Shown here piece by piece: positions 1 through 7,561 of a stretch of 15,938 nucleotides of DNA. Location of the stretch: the NCBI GenBank assembly GCA_031268245.1, contig JAIRXN010000079.1:1-15938 (forward strand), given 5' to 3'. The position numbers and the translations under genes are program-made. Positions within the stretch are counted from its first letter, which is position 1. Each line of letters begins with the position of its first letter. The notes below the pieces were generated by a model. That model made no database searches. It worked only from the letters and a program-made list of their open reading frames with translations, and was not told the origin of the DNA. Origin of the DNA: Treponema sp. GTDB taxonomy: Bacteria > Spirochaetota > Spirochaetia > Treponematales > Breznakiellaceae.

Positions 1-12
1 GGAAGGAAATTT

Positions 13-1086
13 ATGGTAAGCAGTAATTCCGAAACCAAACGGCCCCGTATTGGCATTACCATCGGAGACCCTTCGGGGATTGGCCCTGAAATTACCGTTA
101 AAGCCCTGGCTCATGGGGATGTATACGGCCGTTGTATCCCCATAGTACTGGGGGACGCCTTGGTTTTGGAAGACGCCCTGAAAGTGACCGGCTGCAAACT
201 CCGCCTCCGCCGCATTGAAGGGCCTGGGGAAGCGGCGGGCATATCCGGGATGGCGGAGTATATCGAATCCGGCGTCATCACCCGGAAGGGGGATTATGCT
301 TACGGAGCGTTGGGCGCCAAATCGGGGGAAGCGGCTTTTCAGTATATCCGTTTGGGAATCGATCTTGCCCTTAAGGAAGAAATCGGCGCAGTGGTAACCT
401 GTCCCATCAATAAAGAAGCGATTCATTTGGCCGGGTACGATTTTGCGGGGCATACTGAAATTTTCGCCCATTACACCCATACGGAAAACTACGGGATGCT
501 CCTCTCCGGCGGAACCTCACCCGGCGGCGGACTCCGGGTGATCCATGTTACTACCCATGTTTCCATGCGCCGCGCCTGCAGTCTTATCAGCGAAGACCGG
601 GTATACCGGACGATATGTTTAGCGGATATGGCATTGCGGATGATGGGTTTAGAAAGACACAGAATTGCTGTTGCGGGACTGAATGCCCACGCATCGGAAA
701 ACGGCCTCTTTGGAGATGAGGAGGAGAAAAGCATTATTCCGGCGATTAACCGGGCGAAGGCGGAGGGCTTTGATGTTTCAGGCCCTCTGCCGCCGGATAC
801 GGTTTTTGTGAAAGCCCTGGGCGGCGCTTTCGACATCGTGGTCGCCATGTACCACGATCAAGGCCATATCCCCCTCAAACTCTGCGGATTCAAGATGGAT
901 CCGGCCACCGGGCTTTTTACCCAGGTGAGCGGCGTCAATACTACCATCGGACTTCCCATCATACGGACTTCGGTGGATCACGGTACCGCTTTTGATAAGG
1001 CGGGTAAAAACGAAGCCAACGAGGAAAGTCTCCTGGATGCCGTCAGCATGGCGGTAACCATGGCAGGAAACCGGGAGAAGCGATAG
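13..1086 (+). CDS. pdxA: 4-hydroxythreonine-4-phosphate dehydrogenase family protein (PdxA/PdxA2)
   Basis: This cytoplasmic NAD-dependent dehydrogenase family oxidises 4-phosphohydroxy-L-threonine in pyridoxal-phosphate synthesis (PdxA) or 4-phospho-threonate in sugar-acid use (PdxA2). The 357-residue protein is full length. It opens with the family motif GDPSGIGPEITVKAL (residues 18-32) and has HTE at 147-149. The three expected metal ligands are His182 (THVSM), His226 (LNAHA) and His281 (YHDQGH). The C-terminal block LPIIRTSVDHGTAFDKAGK is intact. The ATG follows GGAAGG with normal spacing. The gene converges on the barrel gene at 1117, and no clear terminator lies in the 30 bases between them. 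Family membership is certain. The choice between PdxA and PdxA2 is not: YHDQGHIPLK and TTHVS also suit the PdxA2 branch, which usually sits beside a DUF1537 kinase gene. Any such neighbour would lie left of the window. Confidence 0.93.
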   Translation: MVSSNSETKRPRIGITIGDPSGIGPEITVKALAHGDVYGRCIPIVLGDALVLEDALKVTGCKLRLRRIEGPGEAAGISGMAEYIESGVITRKGDYAYGALGAKSGEAAFQYIRLGIDLALKEEIGAVVTCPINKEAIHLAGYDFAGHTEIFAHYTHTENYGMLLSGGTSPGGGLRVIHVTTHVSMRRACSLISEDRVYRTICLADMALRMMGLERHRIAVAGLNAHASENGLFGDEEEKSIIPAINRAKAEGFDVSGPLPPDTVFVKALGGAFDIVVAMYHDQGHIPLKLCGFKMDPATGLFTQVSGVNTTIGLPIIRTSVDHGTAFDKAGKNEANEESLLDAVSMAVTMAGNREKR

Positions 1087-1116
1087 CCCGGCGCGCCATG
1101 CCCGGCGGACCTCTCT

Positions 1117-3039
1117 TTACAGATAGAGCCCGACGCCGACACTCAAATAGAAGGCTGTTGATTTGGGATACTCAGGTGTATTGATAAACGACCAGGAATA
1201 TTCAGCGCCCGAATTGGGTTTCCCGTCAATATTGGTGTAGAAAGAGTAGACAAGCCCCACATTTCCGAAGATCCGTACAGGCAGCGGCAGGCTTTCCAGG
1301 GTATGATCCGCGCCGATCTGGAAGATGTGCTGCCAGCGGTAGGCTCCGTCCTTGAGAAAGAATTTTTTCAATTCCGGTTTATTGCTCCGGTTGCCTCCGT
1401 CGGGATCCAGCTCGGAAAACCAGGAGCTCCCGTCCACCTGACCGGAACCGTGTTCCGCCCCGTGGCGGATCATCTGGTACTGGAAATGAGCCTTGGTGTT
1501 TACCGTAGGCATTGCCTCTACACGAAAGAGAAGTTCATCGGAATTGGGGTTGAGGTAGTAACCCAGGGGTGTACCCATACTGCTGTATTTACTCTCCATC
1601 GGCATGGGCTCATTCTCGTAACCCGAATTGTACCAGGGGACAAAGAGACGATGATGGGTATAGGTATAGGGTTCAATCTTTGTGTATAAGAGGGAAGCCG
1701 AAGCAAAGGGCAGCCACGGGATAACAATTTTACTCCCCGCCTGTAAGGCAAAGGTCTGCCGGTCATATTTAAATAGATCCGTTATCATGCCGGGATCTAT
1801 GTCGTCGCCAAAAAATGAAACCCAGAAGCTTCCGATTCCGGGACTCTGGAGCTTGAGATTTGCAAAGATTCCCATGTTATCGAAATCTCCGACGCTGTCC
1901 TGGTAGAGAAAGTTATTAATTACCGGGAAAATGTAACCCAGTTCAAAACGTTTGGCATAGACAACATTGGTACCGATGCTGGCATGGAAGAAGTTGCGGA
2001 AGTTGTACTCTACCATTTCCATGGAAAAGAGATTCTGCGAAGCCCATGCGGAGGTCTTTAGATCATCCCGGTAATCGTACTCCAGCGCTCCTGTTATGGC
2101 GGAGGCGCTGAACCAGTAGACCGGATTGAAACTTGTTTCTATTGCCACAAAAGGCTGGGCGGTGCCGTTAAAAACAATGCTGCGGCCTTCCGCCATGGAG
2201 GCCCATTCCCGGCGCATTCTGCCGAAACGCCATGTGATTACATCGGAGAAGAGGCCGCCCGACATTTCACCCAGGAAGTGGGGGGCTATAGAAAATTTAT
2301 CGGGCCAGGGCTGAAAGCCGCCGGCGTCAATTTCGGCGGGGAAGAAAACGGCGCCGTCCCAGTACTTGCGGTATGTATAGGGAATGTACGCGTCAGGTTC
2401 GTCCCAGATTTCCATCTTCCGGTTGAAGTGCCCCTTGACAGGATCGTCGGTAAAGCCTTCATAAAAGGTGTTGTAGTCATCTCCCAAAAGCCGCCGGGGA
2501 GCCAGAGTGAGGTGTCCCACAAAAATAAAACCGTAGGAAAAAGATTGCCCCAGGTCTCCTGTTGTATAAACGGTAATAAGATTGTCGGTAGCTACAGCAT
2601 TATCCCTGTCGCCCGAATAAACGGCGCTTGCCAGGGAAAAACGTCCGCCTGCGCCTATGTCAGTATTCCACGGAATATTGAGAGGACTCACCAGCCGGTC
2701 AATCGTATAGGCGCCCTTCTGCCAGTCAAGGCCCGCTTCGGAATGGGAATACTTCTTCCTGGTGTTTTCGAGAATCTGCCTTTCCGCGGCGCTTAAAAGA
2801 CCCGTGCCGGACGCAGTAATACTGTCAATTGCGGCAAGAACCTGGTTGCGGGTATAGGGCTTTGCCCCCGGCATGGGGAGGAGAAGCCCCCGGATCTGGG
2901 CATTTTCAAGAATTGCATAGACAGGATCTTCCAGTGGAACTGAAATATGGGACTGGGCGTACAGATGCGTGTTCAAAACAAGAGCCGTAAAAAACACGAT
3001 TATACGGAAAATAAAGGCCTGTGTTCTGCCAATACTCAT
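1117..3039 (-). CDS. Large beta-barrel outer-membrane protein, Wzi/capsule-assembly-like
   Basis: A 640-residue exported protein. Residues 1-29 form a signal peptide with an arginine near the start, a hydrophobic core and a cleavage region ending THLYAQS. The mature N-terminus carries PLEDPVYAILENAQIRGLL, followed by a helical stretch to about residue 95. This resembles the start of Wzi-type capsule-assembly barrels and of the two plus-strand neighbours. The remainder is rich in alternating aromatic and polar strands with short turns, and it ends in a hydrophobic terminal strand (YLSVGVGLYL), as expected for an outer-membrane barrel. On the minus strand the ATG is preceded by AGGAGG at about 6 bases, a strong ribosome site. 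The gene is divergent from the barrel pair at 3120. Envelope location is well supported. The exact function (capsule or polysaccharide handling, porin) is inference. Confidence 0.8.
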   Translation of the reverse strand: MSIGRTQAFIFRIIVFFTALVLNTHLYAQSHISVPLEDPVYAILENAQIRGLLLPMPGAKPYTRNQVLAAIDSITASGTGLLSAAERQILENTRKKYSHSEAGLDWQKGAYTIDRLVSPLNIPWNTDIGAGGRFSLASAVYSGDRDNAVATDNLITVYTTGDLGQSFSYGFIFVGHLTLAPRRLLGDDYNTFYEGFTDDPVKGHFNRKMEIWDEPDAYIPYTYRKYWDGAVFFPAEIDAGGFQPWPDKFSIAPHFLGEMSGGLFSDVITWRFGRMRREWASMAEGRSIVFNGTAQPFVAIETSFNPVYWFSASAITGALEYDYRDDLKTSAWASQNLFSMEMVEYNFRNFFHASIGTNVVYAKRFELGYIFPVINNFLYQDSVGDFDNMGIFANLKLQSPGIGSFWVSFFGDDIDPGMITDLFKYDRQTFALQAGSKIVIPWLPFASASLLYTKIEPYTYTHHRLFVPWYNSGYENEPMPMESKYSSMGTPLGYYLNPNSDELLFRVEAMPTVNTKAHFQYQMIRHGAEHGSGQVDGSSWFSELDPDGGNRSNKPELKKFFLKDGAYRWQHIFQIGADHTLESLPLPVRIFGNVGLVYSFYTNIDGKPNSGAEYSWSFINTPEYPKSTAFYLSVGVGLYL

Positions 3040-3081
3040 AAATCCTCCTGCATGTGCGGCAATGCCGATTCCTTCAGGTCA

Positions 3082-3109
3082 TTGACATTAAACCTGTTTT
3101 TTTGATAGT
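3082..3109 (+). promoter_or_regulatory. Candidate sigma-70-type promoter of the tandem barrel genes
   Basis: A perfect TTGACA at 3082-3087, a 16-base spacer containing a T-run, and GATAGT at 3104-3109 (4 of 6 matches to the -10 consensus). It sits in the divergent gap upstream of the barrel pair. Transcription would begin near 3116, only a few bases before the ATG at 3120. This bears on the start choice of the next gene. Confidence 0.4.
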
Positions 3110-3119
3110 AACTAAAAGG

Positions 3120-4904
3120 ATGAGAAAACACAATAGAGGGTTTTTCAGAACTTCAGTTTTGAAAAAACATCCTTTAAAAAAGGCGGTTTTGCGGGCCGCA
3201 GGCCGAAAAACCGCAGGAGCCCCGGCAAAACTTGCCCGGGTTTGCAAGAGGCTCAATATACTTGCCTTTTTGTCCCTCTTTCATACAGCATTACTCGGCG
3301 CCCTGCCTGCCCAGAAGCTTGTTTATCCGGGGGAATGGCCCTATGAGGCCCTTAAAACCCTCTCCATGGAACAGCATACCCTGTTTTTTTCAAGCTATGC
3401 CCTTTCCGTTGCCCAGTTCCGGGCCATGCTGGCAGACCTTGATGAGGAAACCCTTTCGGAAAGCGGCAGGGAGCTTTACGAAAAACTCTACTCCTGGCTT
3501 GAGGGCCCCGCCCTGGTGTCCTTTGAATACGGGCCCCTGGCTATTGAGGGCTGGCCGGCCATTCAGACCGAATTCTATGTCCGCAGCAACAAAAGCATCG
3601 ACTGGATCACCACAAACCGGGATCGTAATCCTTTCATTGTAATTCCCGCAGCCATATCGGTTTCCCCCTGGGTAACACTGGAACTGGATTTTGAAGCCGC
3701 CCAGAACTATAATACGATTTATAAAGATGATAATTACACCAACTTCCCCCTGCCGGATACCAACTACAATATGCCCCGCCGGGCATACCTTGCCCTGGGC
3801 TATCCTTTTACGGAAAAGATCGGCGTCCAGTTCAGGATGGGAATCGGGGAGGAATTTTACGGCGATACCCATACGGGGAGCATTATCCTTTCGGATTACA
3901 TGAAGGATATCAGTTACGGAAAGTTCAGTCTCTACTCCCCCGTCATCGCCTGGACTTCCAATATAATGCAGCTTTCCGTGAACAAGTACTTTTACTACCA
4001 CACGCTGGAGGCCAGGCTGCTGCGGCGTTTTACCATCTCCTATCTTGAAGGGCTCATGGCAAACGCTCCCCTGGAATTCCGTTTCCTCAATCCGGTGATG
4101 ATCTATCACAGTTTTGCTGCGTATTCGGAATACGGAGAGTACAACCGCGGCGATCCGGATCAGTTTATTGATGATGAAGATTCCCGCGTGGCAAGTTTTT
4201 TTGCGGCCAAGGCCGAATTTGAACCGGTGAGCAATATCCGTCTCTACGCACTCTGGGCCCTGAATGAACTGCAGACCCCCCAGGAGAGAAAGGATGATCC
4301 TGAAGTGCTCCGTGCGGACAGCATGGGTTTTCAGCTCGGTGCGGAAGCCCAGTTTCCCCATGCCGGCGGATACTGGTTTTTCGGCGCCGAAGGAGTTTAC
4401 AATTCGCCCTTCTTCTATGTTTCCAAAGACAGCCGCTGGTCTTTCTATAAACCCGGAACCGCAAAAAGCGGCTCTGTCCGTAACTGGATAGGAAGTCCCT
4501 TCGGCCCCGACTCTGCGGCCGCCGTCCTCTGGGGAGGCCGCAAAACCACTTCATGGTCGCTTACAGGCAGCTTTCTGTTCAGTGCCGGCGGAGAGCGTTC
4601 GGGTCTCGGCATTTTTGATACCGACACTTACCATCCCTGGCGTACCAAAAACCATGATGAGGTGTTTCTCTTCAGCCCCACAGGGATTGTGTGCTACACA
4701 TGGCAGCCGAGCCTGAAGGCGGCGTGGTCTCCCAGGGACTGGCTCAGCCTTCAGGTGATGCTGGGCTATTCGGTGGTGCAGAACTATGCCCACCGGCAAG
4801 ACAGGCTGGAACACGGTTTTGAGGGAAGCCTGTCGGTGAAGATTGCCCCGAACATCATTCATGCCCGTTACGGAAAGGAAGAGGGCCTCAAGGTCTGGAG
4901 ATAA
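3120..4904 (+). CDS. Beta-barrel outer-membrane protein, first of a tandem paralogous pair
   Basis: An exported protein of 594 residues from the ATG at 3120, with no family name I can assign. The signal-peptide core (about residues 38-55, ending GALPAQ) is followed by YPGEWPYEALKTLSMEQ, then a helical segment, then a beta-rich barrel. It is clearly paralogous to the next gene. Shared blocks include TGSIILSDYMK, LEGLMANAPLEFRFLNP, IGSPFGPDS and QNYAH. The start is uncertain. I use 3120 because it is the only ATG, but its ribosome site is poor and it gives an unusually long positive N-region. A TTG at 3189, preceded by AAAAAAGG at 6 bases, would give a more normal signal peptide, though it falls inside a predicted hairpin. 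A GTG at 3054 is less likely because the candidate promoter lies downstream of it. The stop is 2 bases before the next ATG, so the pair is co-translated. Confidence 0.82.
   Translation: MRKHNRGFFRTSVLKKHPLKKAVLRAAGRKTAGAPAKLARVCKRLNILAFLSLFHTALLGALPAQKLVYPGEWPYEALKTLSMEQHTLFFSSYALSVAQFRAMLADLDEETLSESGRELYEKLYSWLEGPALVSFEYGPLAIEGWPAIQTEFYVRSNKSIDWITTNRDRNPFIVIPAAISVSPWVTLELDFEAAQNYNTIYKDDNYTNFPLPDTNYNMPRRAYLALGYPFTEKIGVQFRMGIGEEFYGDTHTGSIILSDYMKDISYGKFSLYSPVIAWTSNIMQLSVNKYFYYHTLEARLLRRFTISYLEGLMANAPLEFRFLNPVMIYHSFAAYSEYGEYNRGDPDQFIDDEDSRVASFFAAKAEFEPVSNIRLYALWALNELQTPQERKDDPEVLRADSMGFQLGAEAQFPHAGGYWFFGAEGVYNSPFFYVSKDSRWSFYKPGTAKSGSVRNWIGSPFGPDSAAAVLWGGRKTTSWSLTGSFLFSAGGERSGLGIFDTDTYHPWRTKNHDEVFLFSPTGIVCYTWQPSLKAAWSPRDWLSLQVMLGYSVVQNYAHRQDRLEHGFEGSLSVKIAPNIIHARYGKEEGLKVWR
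3183..3240 (+). promoter_or_regulatory. Two adjacent inverted repeats in the 5' region of the barrel gene
   Basis: The first hairpin has an 8-bp perfect outer stem, GCGGTTTT (3183-3190) with AAAACCGC (3207-3214), and an inner GGCC-gca-GGCC stem. The second pairs CCCGGCAA (3221-3228) with TTGCCCGGG (3232-3240), leaving one bulged C. They overlap the candidate TTG start and the N-region of the signal peptide. They may form a translation-controlling leader structure or simply be coding sequence with chance symmetry. Neither has a following T-run, so these are not ordinary terminators. Confidence 0.35.
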
Positions 4905-4906
4905 AC

Positions 4907-6571
4907 ATGGCAGTAATTCTGCGGAAACACGCGCTGTTTTTTTTGCTTGTAACACTCGGGGGGAATCTTTATCCGCTTCCCGCCCAGAAGATTCTCCGGA
5001 GCGGGGATCCGGTTTACGATGCCCTGACTTCCCTCAGCATGGAAGAGGCAAAGGTCTTCGGCGACGGTTCCCTTATTACCGCGGCGCAGGCCCTTCAGAT
5101 TCTTGAGTCTCTTGACAGAGACAGTCTTTCTGCGCCCGGCGGCGCGCTCTACGACAGTACCCTTGAGTACCTGAACGGGGACGGTTCCTTTTCCCTCAAA
5201 AACGATGTTTTAAGTTTTGCCGTTGATCCGGCCCTTCAGCCCGAGATCTACTACAAAACCAATGAGGCCCTGCCCTGGATCTACGACCGTTACGAAAGAG
5301 AGCCCTTTATCAGTTTGCCGGTACGTTTCGGCCTTGCCTCTTATGTCGCGCTGGAAACGGATGTGTACTTTGGCGAAAACCGTATGCTTTCCAATGTCCA
5401 TGACAACTACTTCAACTTCCCCCTGGACAAGCTTATTGACGGTGTTCAGCCCGTAGACACCAACATGCCCAAGTTTGCCTATATCAGCGCGGGTTTCCCC
5501 TTTAGCAAAAAATTCGGCGTCAACTTCAGGCTGGGACTGGGGGATAACCGGGCCGGCCGCACGGAAACGGGAAGCATTATCCTTTCGGATACCATGAAAG
5601 GTACGAGTTTTGCCGCTCTCAATTTCTATTCTCCCTGGATTGACTATTCCGCAGAGATCCTGCAGCTTGAGGTACTGAAGTATCTCTATCTCCACCATTT
5701 TCAAATTCAAATATTTAACAGGGTTAATGTTTCCCTTATTGAAGGGGTAATGGTAAACGCCCCGCTTGAACTCCGCTACTTTAATCCTGCCGCTATCTAT
5801 CACGGCTTTACCGCCTGGGAAAGCTACGACGGTTACAATGTGCAGATTGAAGGTTCCAATGACAACTACCAGGAGCGTAATTCCCGAATCGGTTCCCTGC
5901 TGGGGCTTTACTTTGACGTCCGGCCCTGGAAGTACGGCAGGTTCTACGGTCTTTATGCCATGAATCAGTTCGAGATACCCAGCGAACGTGAAAACAGCGA
6001 TTCTACGGTTCCCGACGGGATGGCTTTTCAGGCAGGGTATGAGGGGAAACTTCCGCTGGGATCGGGCTATCTCAGCTTCGGCCTTGAGGGTGTCTATACC
6101 TATCCCTATATGTACATCCTTTCAGGCCGCGGCTGGTCTTACTACCGGGAATCCCTGGAAGTGAGTAACCCGCCGGTACGGGAATGGGTTGGCTCCCCTT
6201 TCGGGCCCGACAGCATTGCCGGTACAATCTGGGGAGGCTATGAAACGGAAAAGTGGTTCGTAAAGCTTTCCTACCTCTGTCTTGCCCAGGGGGAAAATTC
6301 CAGTCCCTCGATCTTTGAACTGCCGGGAAACGAATTCTATTCCAACAGCAGGGAAGAGATGGAGAAGACAAGCCCTTCGGGAACCGCGGCGCTCAGCCAC
6401 AGAATCACTGTCGAAGGCTCCTGGACTCCCGTAAAATGGCTCAGGGTGTATATCAGGCCCGCGTACCAGGCGGTACAGAACTATGCTCACCAGAGCGGCA
6501 GGCTGGAACAGGGCTTTGAGCTGAGCCTGGGAGCCTGTTTCAAACCCATGTATCTTGTCAAAAAACGGTGA
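4907..6571 (+). CDS. Beta-barrel outer-membrane protein, second of a tandem paralogous pair
   Basis: A 554-residue exported barrel protein and paralogue of the preceding gene. The signal peptide spans residues 1-27 (positive start, core FFLLVTLGGNLY, then PLPAQ). The mature start KILRSGDPVYDALTSLSMEE matches the neighbour and carries the DPVY motif also found in the minus-strand barrel protein at 1117. Further conserved blocks are TGSIILSDTMKG, LIEGVMVNAPLELRYFNP, WVGSPFGPDS and QNYAHQSGRLEQGFE. The ATG follows GGAG at 6 bases and lies 2 bases after the previous stop, indicating coupling. The C-terminus ends in lysines and an arginine, not in a classic aromatic residue, so the last strand probably ends about 10 residues earlier. 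A role as porin or surface protein is inferred; the substrate is unknown. Confidence 0.85.
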   Translation: MAVILRKHALFFLLVTLGGNLYPLPAQKILRSGDPVYDALTSLSMEEAKVFGDGSLITAAQALQILESLDRDSLSAPGGALYDSTLEYLNGDGSFSLKNDVLSFAVDPALQPEIYYKTNEALPWIYDRYEREPFISLPVRFGLASYVALETDVYFGENRMLSNVHDNYFNFPLDKLIDGVQPVDTNMPKFAYISAGFPFSKKFGVNFRLGLGDNRAGRTETGSIILSDTMKGTSFAALNFYSPWIDYSAEILQLEVLKYLYLHHFQIQIFNRVNVSLIEGVMVNAPLELRYFNPAAIYHGFTAWESYDGYNVQIEGSNDNYQERNSRIGSLLGLYFDVRPWKYGRFYGLYAMNQFEIPSERENSDSTVPDGMAFQAGYEGKLPLGSGYLSFGLEGVYTYPYMYILSGRGWSYYRESLEVSNPPVREWVGSPFGPDSIAGTIWGGYETEKWFVKLSYLCLAQGENSSPSIFELPGNEFYSNSREEMEKTSPSGTAALSHRITVEGSWTPVKWLRVYIRPAYQAVQNYAHQSGRLEQGFELSLGACFKPMYLVKKR

Positions 6572-6596
6572 CAGCCGGCAAATTTTCTGCTATGCT
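6568..6596 (+). promoter_or_regulatory. Candidate promoter of the three-gene sensing operon
   Basis: GTGACA at 6568-6573 (5 of 6 to consensus), a 17-base spacer, then TATGCT at 6591-6596 (4 of 6). It overlaps the stop codon of the upstream barrel gene. The -10 ends 6 bases before the ATG at 6603, which has no ribosome site of its own, so the transcript could be leaderless. Confidence 0.35.
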
Positions 6597-6602
6597 TTTC
6601 CC

Positions 6603-7547
6603 ATGAGGAATTTACTCAGGGCGGGCATTGCTGTTTTCGGGCTGCTCTCCGCGGCGGCTTTTCTGCTTTCTTTTTCGATAGTCCGCAATCTCTATATCCG
6701 CTCTCCGCCTGAGCCTCTCCTGAGTTACCATTTTTCGCTTTACCTTCCCGATAACCGGAATTCTTTTTTTTCAGGCATCATTACCGGAGCGGAAAGGGCG
6801 GCGGCTGAATTTAATGCGGCCATTTCGGTTCATTCCATCGATCCGGTAAAAAATGAACTTGAAATGGCCCTCTATACCGGTATAGACGGAGCCGTTGTAT
6901 GCCCCTATATTGACGATGATCTGGCGCGGCGTCAGTTGGACAGGCTCGGCAGCCGCCAGATCCCGGCGGTGATCATCAATCATAATGTTCCCAACGATCA
7001 GCCCTGGCCCTTTGTCGGAAGCAATAATTTTGACGCGGGAAGGAGGCTCGGCCTTGCCGCCGCAAGAATAAACGAAGAGCCCGCGCGCCTTGCCATTGTG
7101 TACAGCGACAAGTCGCCGGGAATCTACGGTGAACGGGAACTGCTGGAGATGGGGATAAATTCGGCGCTGGGCGACAGACTTGTTTCCCCGATTGCCGGGT
7201 TCAAAACCAATCTCAATCCCCTGGACGCCGAGGTTCTGCTTGCGCAGCTTTTCCGCGGCGCCGATTTCAATACGATCATCTTTACCGATGCCAATGATAC
7301 TGTTGCCGCCGCGCAGGCGCTTGTGGATATGAACCTGGTAGGTCATGTTCAAATTATCGGTTTCGGCGGGGACCCCGGGGTGCAGGAATATATCCGCAAG
7401 GGTGTCATCGCATGCAGTATGGTTATCGATCCTGAGCGCATAGGTTATGAGGCGGTCAGGTCCCTGGCCTCGCTGCGTCTTACCGGCTATACATCAACAT
7501 CCATTGATACGGGTGTTGAGATCATTAACGCAGCAAATCTGCGCTGA
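6603..7547 (+). CDS. Membrane-anchored periplasmic sugar-binding-like sensor protein
   Basis: A 314-residue protein of the LacI/periplasmic-binding fold. One hydrophobic segment (about residues 8-27) has no lipobox cysteine, so the protein is either an uncleaved anchor or secreted. The binding domain follows. FSLYLPDNRNSFFSGIITGAE matches the first strand and helix of the family, VCPYIDD and PAVIINHNVP form the hinge-side strands, and FVGSNNFDAGRRLG, FTDANDTVAAAQAL and IIGFGGDP are typical ligand-cleft and hinge motifs. No permease or ATPase genes are adjacent; the next genes encode a histidine kinase and a regulator. It is therefore best read as the extracytoplasmic sensor of a three-component system like XylFII-LytS-YesN, not a transport receptor. 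The start is ATG 6603; a TTG at 6555 inside the previous gene would add 16 implausible residues. The ligand is unknown. Confidence 0.8.
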   Translation: MRNLLRAGIAVFGLLSAAAFLLSFSIVRNLYIRSPPEPLLSYHFSLYLPDNRNSFFSGIITGAERAAAEFNAAISVHSIDPVKNELEMALYTGIDGAVVCPYIDDDLARRQLDRLGSRQIPAVIINHNVPNDQPWPFVGSNNFDAGRRLGLAAARINEEPARLAIVYSDKSPGIYGERELLEMGINSALGDRLVSPIAGFKTNLNPLDAEVLLAQLFRGADFNTIIFTDANDTVAAAQALVDMNLVGHVQIIGFGGDPGVQEYIRKGVIACSMVIDPERIGYEAVRSLASLRLTGYTSTSIDTGVEIINAANLR

Positions 7548-7561
7548 CAGATGAGGCATAC

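Noticed and set aside
1084..1120. Possible bidirectional terminator between the convergent pdxA and barrel genes
   Set aside because: GC-rich and partly symmetrical (GGCGCGCC), but there is no convincing stem followed by a T-run on either strand.
3390..4361. A 323-codon open frame on the minus strand inside the first tandem barrel gene
   Set aside because: It is antisense to a well-supported paralogous gene, has no ribosome site or recognisable domain, and results from GC-rich codon use of the real gene.
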